Shown in pieces: positions 35,215 to 43,343 of a stretch of DNA of 64,000 bases. Origin of the DNA: Pseudomonas eucalypticola. Lineage in GTDB: Bacteria > Pseudomonadota > Gammaproteobacteria > Pseudomonadales > Pseudomonadaceae. Location: the NCBI RefSeq assembly GCF_013374995.1, contig NZ_CP056030.1, forward strand, positions 4,744,501-4,808,500. Direction: 5' to 3'. Within the stretch, counting starts at the first letter, position 1, and each line of letters begins with the position of its first letter. The position numbers and the translations under genes are program-made. Under the pieces are notes generated by a model. That model was not told the DNA's origin and did not search any database. It saw only the letters and a program-made list of their open reading frames with translations.

Positions 35215-35443
35215 CTTGATTTCCTTGCCTGACACCTGTGACGGTCAACGAAGAGACGGGGGTACGCCCCCCCGCCCCTTTAGATTACGACCACAATACT
35301 ATCCGCTTGATATGACGATCAACATTTAATTATCCGGCAAGGGCTACAAGGGGCATTCGGCTGATGGAAATTCTGAGGAACGTGTTCGCTCGGTGGATGT
35401 ATGATCACCGATACATTGCCCAGCCAACACAAGGACGATTCAC

Positions 35444-35767
35444 ATGAAGGCATTCATTCTGCTGCTGGCAGCCACCCTTACCGGGTGTGGCACGGTGACC
35501 ACCGTCATGCGCGACGACCAGGTCACGATCAAGAACCTTAACGATGCGAAGACGTATTGCGGCGCGGTGCCCAGGGTTTATAGCGGCGTGATGTACGACT
35601 TCTGCTCGCTACACGCCCCCCTGCCCGCCGGGGATACCACCCAGGCGTCCACTTCGAGGACCCTGGGCTATCTGGTCGAAATGGGCGCCTCTGCCACCCT
35701 CGATACGCTGGCCCTGCCGTACACGCTGGTACGGCAGCACCAGGATGGCAGCATCGTTCTCAACTGA
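35444..35767 (+). CDS. YceK/YidQ-family lipoprotein
   Basis: The 107-residue protein has a lipoprotein signal with lipobox LTGC (about residues 13-16). The mature part has the family pattern YCGAVPRVYSGVMYDFC and ends in LDTLALPYTLVRQHQDG. It should be lipid-anchored in the envelope. Family function is unknown. It is divergent from the FabF-like gene. Confidence 0.88.
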   Translation: MKAFILLLAATLTGCGTVTTVMRDDQVTIKNLNDAKTYCGAVPRVYSGVMYDFCSLHAPLPAGDTTQASTSRTLGYLVEMGASATLDTLALPYTLVRQHQDGSIVLN

Positions 35768-35867
35768 TGGCTGCACAGGCGGCTCTGTACGAAATGCATC
35801 CCAGCTCGGCCATGCTGCGTTGAAAACAGGCCTTCGCGGGAATACCTTTCATACAGGCCCTAGCGGG

Positions 35868-36185
35868 TTACTCCAGCGCGAGTTTTTCGCGGTTCTTGTC
35901 CAGGAGTGACTTGCCGATCCCCTTGACCTCCAGCAGTTCGTCGACCGAGCTGAAGGGGCCATTGGCGTCACGGTGAGCAACGATCGCCTGGGCTTTTGCC
36001 AAACCGATCCCGGCGAGTTCGCGTTGCAGGGTTTCGGCATCTGCCTTGTTGAGGCTGACCTTGTCGCCCTGCACCACCATCGCAGACGTGCTGGGCTGAG
36101 GGGCGGCAGGCGGGGCCGCGTTGGCGGCGATGGAGACGCTGGCGAGGATGACGAACAGCAGGGACGCGAGAGAAGGTATACGCAT
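35868..36185 (-). CDS. Exported ComEA-like helix-hairpin-helix protein
   Basis: The 105-residue protein has a signal peptide (IPSLASLLFVILASVSIAANA) and a ComEA HhH domain: VSLNKADAETLQRELAGIGLAKAQAIVAHR, then VDELLEVKGIGKSLLDKNR. Such proteins bind DNA in the periplasm and may take part in uptake. A homologue occupies the same place next to wbpM in P. aeruginosa, which supports the position of the O-antigen locus. The ATG at 36185 has GGAGC upstream. Confidence 0.92.
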   Translation of the reverse strand: MRIPSLASLLFVILASVSIAANAAPPAAPQPSTSAMVVQGDKVSLNKADAETLQRELAGIGLAKAQAIVAHRDANGPFSSVDELLEVKGIGKSLLDKNREKLALE

Positions 36186-36339
36186 TGGGAAGCTCCATGA
36201 CATCAATGGGTTCAAGGGCGGCTTTCCTGAGCCGCCTCTTTAACCTAGCTCACCCTGTGAAGCAGGCAAATGTGCATTGGTAATGGGATATGTCTCCGGG
36301 GAGAAGGGGGCGTAGCCGGATATTCCAGGACCAACCCGC

Positions 36340-36582
36340 CTACGCGCTCCGCGCCTTGACGTTCAGGGTTGGGTGAACCGAAGCGTGGGAATCATGGGCC
36401 TGAGTCATTGCCAGGAAGACAGAGGACAGGTGCTCCCTGTCCACACGTAAATAACGCGCACCATCAACTAATCCCTGCATGGCTGCGGCCACGACGAAAT
36501 CGAAAGGTAATCCCATTTCGACGGCAGCTCCGGCGACGGCGTCCAACGCCTGTTGCAATATCAGCTCACGATCAGTCGACAC
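36340..36582 (-). CDS. Small helical protein, paralogue A
   Basis: The 80-residue helical protein starts at GTG 36582 behind GGGAGAGG. Its first 60 residues (RELILQQALDAVAGAAVEMG, AMQGLVDGARYLRV, LSSVFLAMTQAH) align without gaps to the next upstream gene. It has no signal, membrane span or recognised domain. The two are a tandem duplication of unknown function. Confidence 0.72.
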   Translation of the reverse strand: MSTDRELILQQALDAVAGAAVEMGLPFDFVVAAAMQGLVDGARYLRVDREHLSSVFLAMTQAHDSHASVHPTLNVKARSA

Positions 36583-36674
36583 TGGCAGCCTCTCCCTCTA
36601 TCAGAGAGGCAGGCTATAACAATGCGCAACTGTTGTGCTAGCAGTACTGCCGTGAGTCAAGCGTCGCGTCGCTA

Positions 36675-36932
36675 TTAGGATTCCATGCGCGACAGACGCT
36701 CACGCTCCGCCCTTACCTGATCAGGCCGGGCGGCCTGGGCAAAATGCGCCAGTGCCATCTCATTTATCACCGAGTTCAGGGCAGATTCCTTGATCCAACG
36801 GTAGGAGGCGTTGGCAAGAAGCCCATTCATGGCATTCGAGACAAGGACATCCGTTTCGACTCCCATATCCTTGGCCGCTCCCAACATAGCGATCAGTGCT
36901 TGCTCGAGCACCGCTTCCCTTTCAAATGGCAT
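36675..36932 (-). CDS. Small helical protein, paralogue B
   Basis: The 85-residue protein (MPFEREAVLEQALIAMLGAAKDMG, AMNGLLANASYRWI, LNSVINEMALAH) parallels paralogue A position by position for about 60 residues, then diverges into a charged tail. The ATG at 36932 has a strong AAGGAGG site, so I use it rather than the longer frame. It lies between wbpM and the ComEA-like gene, just outside the O-antigen locus. Confidence 0.78.
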   Translation of the reverse strand: MPFEREAVLEQALIAMLGAAKDMGVETDVLVSNAMNGLLANASYRWIKESALNSVINEMALAHFAQAARPDQVRAERERLSRMES

Positions 36933-37112
36933 GGCGAATAGCCTCCTTTCAGTGGGAAAAACTATACCCCACCGTATGAGCAAAATGATACAAAGGATGT
37001 CGATGTGAAAAATTTATCATCCTGGCATTGGCACGAATCGGCCCAGGGCAGCGCTACCGAAGGCGTGCGGGGAGTAGAGATCAGGTAGACCGCGGCGGTT
37101 GATCAGGCAGGT

Positions 37113-39107
37113 TCAGAGATCGCTGCGCTGCTGCTGGTATATCCAGTCCACGATGTCGCCATCCGGTGCGTAACCACTCACCGTTTCGCGCAGCAGTTGG
37201 CGCACAGTCGCGTAATCATCCGCGTCGAGGGCGGCAAGCAGCTGTGCGAAGCGCTCCTTCAGCAGATCCCAATGAAGGTGGTCCTCGCGAGCACTCATGA
37301 TCATTGGGTGGCGGGTGGCCTCTACGTTGTCGCCTATCAGCAACTCTTCGTACAGCTTTTCTCCAGGCCGCAGGCCGGTAAACTCGATGGAGATATCGCC
37401 TTGAGGGTTACGTTCGGAGCGTACGCTGAGACCTGAGAGGTGGACCATTTTTTCCGCAAGCTCGGCAATGCGGACCGGCTCCCCCATGTCGAGCACGAAC
37501 ACGTCACCGCCCCGCCCCATGGATCCCGCCTGGATCACCAGTTGAGCGGCTTCTGGAATGGTCATGAAGTAGCGAGTGATTTTGGGGTGCGTGACCGTCA
37601 GGGGGCCACCTGTCCTGATTTGCTTGTAAAACAACGGAATGACGGAGCCTGACGACCCAAGCACATTGCCAAAGCGAACCATGGTGAAGCGGGTTTTGTT
37701 GACGCGCGCTACGTTGGCAGGATCACCGTACAATACCGGTGCCAGTTCCCTGCTGAGCGCCTGCAACGTCATTTCGGCGAGTCGCTTGGTGCTCCCCATG
37801 ATGTTCGTCGGCCTGACAGCCTTATCAGTGGAAATAAGCACGAAGTTGGCAACCCCTACCTGCAAGGCTGCTTGCGCAGTGTTCAGCGTGCCGATGACAT
37901 TGTTCAGCACACCCTCCGCGATGTTGTGCTCGACCATGGGAACATGTTTATAAGCAGCTGCATGATAAACGGTATCGATACCCCAGGTTGTCATCACATC
38001 CAGCAACTTGGCGGGATGACGGACCGAGCCCAGGATTGGAAGCAGCTTTACATTGAATGCCTCGCGGTTCTGACGCTGCTCCAATTCAGTGATGATGGTG
38101 TAAAGGTTGAATTCGCTGTGTTCGAACAGGACGAGCAAGCGGGGCTGGAGCGACAAGATTTGCCGACAAAGCTCCGAGCCGATGGACCCTCCCGCGCCGG
38201 TAACCATGACAGCCTTGCCCTTGACACAATGCTCGAGCAAATCGTCTTGGGCAGGCACCGCATCGCGTCCCAGCAGGTCGGCGATATCCACTTCCTGGAT
38301 ATCATCGACCTTGACCCGCCCGCTGGCGAGGTCAGTGAAGTTGGGAACACTGCGCACATGCAGGGGAAAGCCCTCGAGAAAGCCCAGAATCTCCCTGCGC
38401 CGAGCACGAGTGGTCGACGGCAGCGCCAGCAGCAACTCCTGAGCGCCGGTAACATCGATCATTTGCTGGATATGTTTGGGCTTGAACACCTGAAGCCCGG
38501 AGATGACCCGGTCAGCGATGCTGCTATCGTCATCGATAAATGCCACGGGGCGCATCACCCGCCCCATGCGCAGGGCGGCGACTAATTGGTTGCCTGCTAC
38601 CCCGGCACCGTAAATCGCGACCTTGGTCAGTCCTTCATCACGTGTCCGAAACGGGACGTAGTTGACCGACGTGAACCAGTCGCCCATAAAGTATTGCCGC
38701 ATCCCCAGGCGCAGGCCACCGATGATGACAAGGCTCAACCACCAATAATTGAAGATGATGGAGCGAGGGACCACGACTTCATGATTGCTGTACCAATAGA
38801 CAACTACCGCCAGGATCAGAGAGGACAAACTGACGGCTTTGACGATGGCGACCAACGCATCATTGCCGAAATAGCGCATCACGGCACGGTACATGCCGAA
38901 GCGAATGAACAACGGGATGGCAACCACTGGCGCACACAGGAACAGCCAGAAATGGACGCGCCACGGATTGTACATGTCCTCTATGCCGAGTCGGACCATG
39001 AACGCCAGCCACAGAGCCGCCCAAACCAGAAGGACATCTGTCCCCACCTGGAGTAGTCGCTTGGTGCGCCTTGGCAATGCAAGCAAGTAAGCTCTTAATT
39101 TGTCCAT
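37113..39107 (-). CDS. wbpM: UDP-GlcNAc C6 dehydratase / nucleotide-sugar epimerase, WbpM family
   Basis: The 664-residue inner-membrane enzyme has four N-terminal spans, a first Rossmann domain (VAIYGAGVAGNQLVAAL) and a C-terminal SDR domain. The latter has TGAGGSIGSELCRQI and the catalytic region STDKAVRPTNIMGSTKRLAE, where Met replaces the usual Tyr as in WbpM. It makes the 4-keto-6-deoxy intermediate for QuiNAc/FucNAc-type sugars needed for O-antigen priming. The ATG at 39107 is used. It marks one edge of the O-antigen locus. Confidence 0.95.
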   Translation of the reverse strand: MDKLRAYLLALPRRTKRLLQVGTDVLLVWAALWLAFMVRLGIEDMYNPWRVHFWLFLCAPVVAIPLFIRFGMYRAVMRYFGNDALVAIVKAVSLSSLILAVVVYWYSNHEVVVPRSIIFNYWWLSLVIIGGLRLGMRQYFMGDWFTSVNYVPFRTRDEGLTKVAIYGAGVAGNQLVAALRMGRVMRPVAFIDDDSSIADRVISGLQVFKPKHIQQMIDVTGAQELLLALPSTTRARRREILGFLEGFPLHVRSVPNFTDLASGRVKVDDIQEVDIADLLGRDAVPAQDDLLEHCVKGKAVMVTGAGGSIGSELCRQILSLQPRLLVLFEHSEFNLYTIITELEQRQNREAFNVKLLPILGSVRHPAKLLDVMTTWGIDTVYHAAAYKHVPMVEHNIAEGVLNNVIGTLNTAQAALQVGVANFVLISTDKAVRPTNIMGSTKRLAEMTLQALSRELAPVLYGDPANVARVNKTRFTMVRFGNVLGSSGSVIPLFYKQIRTGGPLTVTHPKITRYFMTIPEAAQLVIQAGSMGRGGDVFVLDMGEPVRIAELAEKMVHLSGLSVRSERNPQGDISIEFTGLRPGEKLYEELLIGDNVEATRHPMIMSAREDHLHWDLLKERFAQLLAALDADDYATVRQLLRETVSGYAPDGDIVDWIYQQQRSDL

Positions 39108-39663
39108 AGATCCGTCAGCCAACCGCCTATTCCGTTATATGCCTCATGCATCGTAGTCCACAGTAGCCCCTGCGGCATGAAATTCCTATCCCCGCCAAGC
39201 TGTTGCGGCGACCACCCTGATCGTCGCCATTTTTCCATCGCCGGTTGAGCCTGTCCACAGGCTGCCGCCCTCGCTCCAGCGCAAAAGCGTAAGCCATTTT
39301 TTCGGACAACAAGAACCGGGCCAATCAGGCGCATTACGCGAGTTGGAAGCCGTCAGGCACCACGTGCCGCAACATTTGTTGACGAGATGCCACACCCTAT
39401 GCCGTCAACAGGCTGGTCTGCTGCGCTACCATTTGCCCGGGCGACTTGCGCCTGACTGCCATTCACTCGGCAAGTTCCACAAACCGTGAAAAATCTTATC
39501 GCTCACGTAAAGAGCAAATCTCGTTATGATCAACGCAGCCACGGCGCTGAAGAGTGCCGACGCTAAATGCAATTGATTAATACTCGCACCGCGAGATACC
39601 ACGTTTTACCCGGCATTTACCGACCGACCCTGCGGCGGGACACAAAAAAGGCATGACAGGCAA
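39108..39663. other. Intergenic region between divergent wbpM and GT2 genes
   Basis: About 555 bp without a believable gene. It is clearly more AT-rich towards the right (39480-39660), as expected of a divergent promoter for wbpM and the O-antigen glycosyltransferases. I found no JUMPstart/ops element and no tRNA. Open frames here lack family features. Confidence 0.6.
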
Positions 39664-40596
39664 ATGACAAGCAATATCGCAGAGGTCGCGGTTCTGCTCT
39701 GCACCTTCAATGGTGAACAGTTTCTAGACGAACAGTTGCGTTCAATCGTGCAGCAGACGCACCCGCGATGGACCCTCTACGTCTCCGACGACGGCTCTAC
39801 CGATGCAACGCTCGCTATCTTGCGTGCCTATCAGCAGCGCCTTGGCGCCGAACGGCTTGTAATAATGAACGGCCCCAGGGGCGGGTTCGGAAAAAATTTC
39901 ATGTCCCTGGTCGGCAACAAGAGCCTCGCGGCCGATTATTACGCGTTCTGCGATCAAGACGACTTGTGGTTCCCGGACAAATTGGAGCGCGGCATTCGCG
40001 CGTTGGAAGCACTGCCTGCCGCAGAACCTGGCCTGTACTGCTCCCGGACCCGGCTGATCGACGAACAACGTCGGCATATTGGCTATTCTCCGCTCTTCAA
40101 TCGATCACCAAGCTTCAGCAATGCACTGGTCCAGAGCATCGCCGGCGCCAACACCATGCTCATCAACGATGCTGCACGCAACCTCCTGTGCCTGGTTGAT
40201 GAGAGTGCCCCGATCGTCGCGCATGACTGGCTGACCTACATGATTGTCTGTGGCTGTGGCGGGACCACTATTTTTGATCCGACCCCATCGATCGATTACC
40301 GCCAGCACAGCGGCAATCTGATAGGCGCGAATTCAAGCATCCGCCAGCGTCTGGAGCGCCTGGGGAAGATGCTCACAGGGCGGTTCAGTCATTGGAGCGA
40401 ACAAAATATTGTCGCGCTGGGGAATATCAGGCCTTTTTTGAGCCCGGCAAGTGCCCATATCTTGCAGCAATTCGAAACAGCCCGAAGAAGCCCACTGGCA
40501 CGACGGATATGCCTGATGCAGAAAGCCGGTGTATATCGGCAAACGCTACAGGGGAATATCACCTTGCTGATTGCAGCCACCTTGAACAAGATCTGA
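39664..40596 (+). CDS. GT2 glycosyltransferase (rhamnosyltransferase-like)
   Basis: The 310-residue enzyme has a GT-A fold: AVLLCTFNGEQFLDEQLRSI, VSDDGSTDATL with the first Asp, FCDQDDLWFPDKL with the metal-binding DxD-like motif, and HDWLTYMIVCG with the acceptor acid. It is in the same subfamily as the GT2 at the other end of the locus (SDQDDLWHPDKL, DYRQHP.N.VGAN). It probably adds an early or adaptor sugar of the O-antigen in the cytoplasm. The donor is inferred, not shown. Confidence 0.9.
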   Translation: MTSNIAEVAVLLCTFNGEQFLDEQLRSIVQQTHPRWTLYVSDDGSTDATLAILRAYQQRLGAERLVIMNGPRGGFGKNFMSLVGNKSLAADYYAFCDQDDLWFPDKLERGIRALEALPAAEPGLYCSRTRLIDEQRRHIGYSPLFNRSPSFSNALVQSIAGANTMLINDAARNLLCLVDESAPIVAHDWLTYMIVCGCGGTTIFDPTPSIDYRQHSGNLIGANSSIRQRLERLGKMLTGRFSHWSEQNIVALGNIRPFLSPASAHILQQFETARRSPLARRICLMQKAGVYRQTLQGNITLLIAATLNKI

Positions 40597-41069
40597 ACCT
40601 GCGTGAAACGATCAAGCGCGCGCGGGGCCTCAATTCCCCCCCATTCAGCCACCATTTTATTTATGGTAACGTTGACGGCTGAGTGTGTTCGACAACCTCA
40701 AAGCGCTGTAAAGGCGACACCACCTTTCCCGCTCCCTTGCTTGTCAAGGAAGAGGGTGTCGGGGCAGACCTTTTTTCGCCGAACCACCCGCAGCGATGTT
40801 TTCCCTGTCGCCCCCCTTGGCGAGCCCCCGTGTACGCAGATCGAATGGAAACGGACTGAAGATGAGGCACACGACGATTTTCTTGACCGGGCAGCACATC
40901 AGCCGGCGCCCCTTCAGCTTCCCGACCTGCGTCTGCGCAGGCACGTTCGCATGGCACCGCGCCCTTGCGCGCGCTCTTTCTGCTTGACGACCTCCCCCAT
41001 TCCGAACATTGCCGCACGTTGCGGCAACGGCCCCGCTTGCTTTGAATTTTCTGTGGAGACTCTGCGTCG
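40597..41069. other. Non-coding gap inside the O-antigen run
   Basis: About 470 bp separate two same-strand genes. Frames in this gap give low-complexity products with no recognisable family. A weak stem CCTTG-CTTGT-CAAGG followed by a T6 run (around 40738-40773) could end the upstream transcript. The remainder could be a promoter/leader for wzm or the remains of a decayed gene. Confidence 0.45.
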
Positions 41070-41168
41070 ATGAATGCAACCCCTCTCGCCACCCCTGAGG
41101 TCACTTCCTTTCAGCCAAGCGTTTCTGACATCTGCCATACCCCGGCCATGCCCCGGGGGCTGCAATGA
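41070..41168 (+). CDS. Possible 32-codon leader ORF coupled to wzm
   Basis: An ATG at 41070, with TGGAGAC eight bases before it, opens 32 codons (MNATPLATPEVTSFQPSVSD...) and its stop overlaps the wzm ATG as ATGA. It could be a leader peptide coupling translation to wzm, or the original wzm N-terminus separated by a frameshift. No product is known. Confidence 0.35.
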   Translation: MNATPLATPEVTSFQPSVSDICHTPAMPRGLQ

Positions 41169-41992
41169 ATCCGCATCTCGCCCCCCCATCAAGCCCAATC
41201 AGCATGGTGCGCAGCCTGTGGACCAACAGGCAACTGATTGGGCAAATGACCAAGCGAGAGGTCATTGGACGGTATCGCGGCTCAGTCATGGGCCTGGCCT
41301 GGTCATTCTTCAACCCGGTCTTGATGCTGGCCGTTTATACCTTCGTCTTCTCGGAAATTTTCAACTCTCGCTGGGCGGGCATGGACCCTGGCAAAGGCGG
41401 TTTCGCCATACTGCTCTTCGTCGGCATGATCGTGCACGGGGTGTTCGCAGAGTGCGCCAACCGCTCGCCGTCCCTGATCATGTCCAACGCCAACTACGTG
41501 AAGAAAGTGCTGTTCCCTATCGAAATACTGCCGGTCATCTCTCTCGGCTCGGCGATTTTCCACGGCTGCATCAGCCTCATCGTGCTGTTGCTGGCACAAC
41601 TGGCGCTCGCCCATACACTCTGCTGGACCGCCGTGTTCTTCCCGCTCGTACTGATCCCGTTGATTCTGGGGACCCTGGGCATCAGCTGGCTGCTCGCGTC
41701 GTTGGGCGTGTACCTGCGTGACGTGGGGCAAATCATCGGGGTATTGACGACCGTCCTCATGTTCTTGTCTCCGGTACTCTACCCCATCGCCTCCCTTCCA
41801 GAGGTCTACCGCCCCTGGATGCAACTCAACCCGCTCACTTACATCATCGAGGAAAGCCGCAGCGTGTTGCTGATGGGCAATCTTCCGCAGTGGGATCATC
41901 TGGTCGTGGCCATGTTGGTAGGCGTGGTAATGGCCGCAGCGGGCTTCTGGCTCTTTCAAAAAACTCGCAAGGGGTTTGCCGATGTCCTCTGA
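41165..41992 (+). CDS. wzm: O-antigen ABC exporter, permease subunit
   Basis: The 275-residue ABC-2 type permease has six membrane spans. The cytoplasmic N-terminal segment MTKREVIGRYRGSVMGLAWSFFNP and the loop TYIIEESRSVLLMG are characteristic of Wzm. With Wzt it moves completed undecaprenyl-linked polysaccharide across the inner membrane. The ATG at 41165 is used; MVRSLW at 41204 is an alternative. It overlaps wzt by 11 bp, and a possible leader ORF overlaps its start. Confidence 0.93.
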   Translation: MNPHLAPPSSPISMVRSLWTNRQLIGQMTKREVIGRYRGSVMGLAWSFFNPVLMLAVYTFVFSEIFNSRWAGMDPGKGGFAILLFVGMIVHGVFAECANRSPSLIMSNANYVKKVLFPIEILPVISLGSAIFHGCISLIVLLLAQLALAHTLCWTAVFFPLVLIPLILGTLGISWLLASLGVYLRDVGQIIGVLTTVLMFLSPVLYPIASLPEVYRPWMQLNPLTYIIEESRSVLLMGNLPQWDHLVVAMLVGVVMAAAGFWLFQKTRKGFADVL

Positions 41993-43343
41993 TGACTTCG
42001 CGATCAGCGTCCAAGATGTCTCGAAGTGCTTCTACACCTATGAGAAACCATCAGACCGCTTGAAACAATCCATTGTGCCGAGGCTGCAACGGTTCCTCGG
42101 CGACAAGGTGACCAGCTACGGCAAAGAGTTCTGGGCGCTGCGCAATGTTTCATTCGATGTACAGAAAGGTGAGACCGTCGGCATCGTTGGCAGAAACGGT
42201 TCGGGCAAGTCGACCTTGCTTCAAATCATTTGCGGCACGTTGATGCCCACCACTGGCCAGATAGCGACTCAGGGCAGAATTGCCGCACTGCTGGAACTGG
42301 GGTCGGGTTTCAACCCCGAGTTCAGTGGCCGTGAAAACGTGTACCTCAATGGCGCCGTGCTTGGTTTGAGCAAAGACGAAATTGATGACCGCTTCGATGC
42401 GATTGCCGGCTTCGCTGACATTGGCGAGTTCATCGATCAACCCGTCAAAGCCTATTCCAGTGGTATGGCGGTGCGGTTGGCCTTCGCCGTCCAGGCCCAG
42501 GTGGACCCCGAGATCCTCATCGTCGACGAAGCACTTTCCGTCGGTGATGCGCGCTTCCAAGCCAAATGCTTCGAGCGCTTGAGGCAACTGAAGGAAAACG
42601 GCACCAGCATTCTGCTGGTAACCCACGCCAGCGAGCAGGTCGTTACCCATTGCAACCGGGCCATCCTGCTGGATCGTAGCCGAGTGGAAATGATCGGTAG
42701 CTCACGACCGGTCGTGAACCGTTACCTGGACATCCTGTTCGGGCGGGAGAAACGTCCCGAGGCGCTCAGCCCTCCCGACGCTGACACGCTTAGCACGGAA
42801 GCCCGCGAGCTCAGCCCTGCAGACCCTGTGCTGGATTTCAATACCGACGTTTTCTCGACAAGGATTGGGTACAATCCCCATGAGTATCGCTGGGGTGACG
42901 GGGGCGCAACCATCCTCGACTACCACCTTTCGGCCAACGGTCGTGAGTTTCCCAATAGCGTGGAATCAGGTGAAGAGGTTGTGCTCCAGGTAGCTGTGCG
43001 CTTCAACCGTATGATCGTCAATCCCATCCTGGGCTTTACCCTCAAGACCAAGGAGGGGGTGACCGTCTACGGCACCAACTCTTTCATGCTGGAGTGTGAC
43101 GGCGTGCAGAGCATAGGTGCCGCCGGCAGCCACGCCAAGGCATGCCTGCGGTTTGCCGCGCGACTGGGTTCAGGCGACTTTTTCATTTCGCTGGGACTGG
43201 CTTCCCGCGAAGGAGAGGAGATCGTGCCGCACGACCGGCGCTATGACTCACTGCACTTCGTAGTAGCACCAACACCTAAATTGCTCGGCCTGATTGATCT
43301 GGCTGTCTCAATGGAAATTGATCAGGTGAATGAGAATGTTTGA
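41982..43343 (+). CDS. wzt: O-antigen ABC exporter, ATPase with carbohydrate-binding C-terminal domain
   Basis: The roughly 453-residue protein has an ABC ATPase domain: Walker A GRNGSGKST near residue 70, signature YSSGMAVRLAFA, Walker B ILIVDEAL. Its C-terminal beta-sandwich (from about residue 290) carries the Wzt-C motif YNPHEYRWGDGGA. In E. coli O8/O9a that domain recognises the chain-end modification before export. Its presence implies that this O-chain also carries a terminal cap, which fits the methyltransferase domain encoded by the next gene. Confidence 0.94.
   Translation: MSSDDFAISVQDVSKCFYTYEKPSDRLKQSIVPRLQRFLGDKVTSYGKEFWALRNVSFDVQKGETVGIVGRNGSGKSTLLQIICGTLMPTTGQIATQGRIAALLELGSGFNPEFSGRENVYLNGAVLGLSKDEIDDRFDAIAGFADIGEFIDQPVKAYSSGMAVRLAFAVQAQVDPEILIVDEALSVGDARFQAKCFERLRQLKENGTSILLVTHASEQVVTHCNRAILLDRSRVEMIGSSRPVVNRYLDILFGREKRPEALSPPDADTLSTEARELSPADPVLDFNTDVFSTRIGYNPHEYRWGDGGATILDYHLSANGREFPNSVESGEEVVLQVAVRFNRMIVNPILGFTLKTKEGVTVYGTNSFMLECDGVQSIGAAGSHAKACLRFAARLGSGDFFISLGLASREGEEIVPHDRRYDSLHFVVAPTPKLLGLIDLAVSMEIDQVNENV

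Noticed and set aside
39108..39663. JUMPstart/ops antitermination element before the O-antigen genes
   Set aside because: I found no GGCGGTAG ops core or JUMPstart-like sequence in this gap or in 40597-41069.
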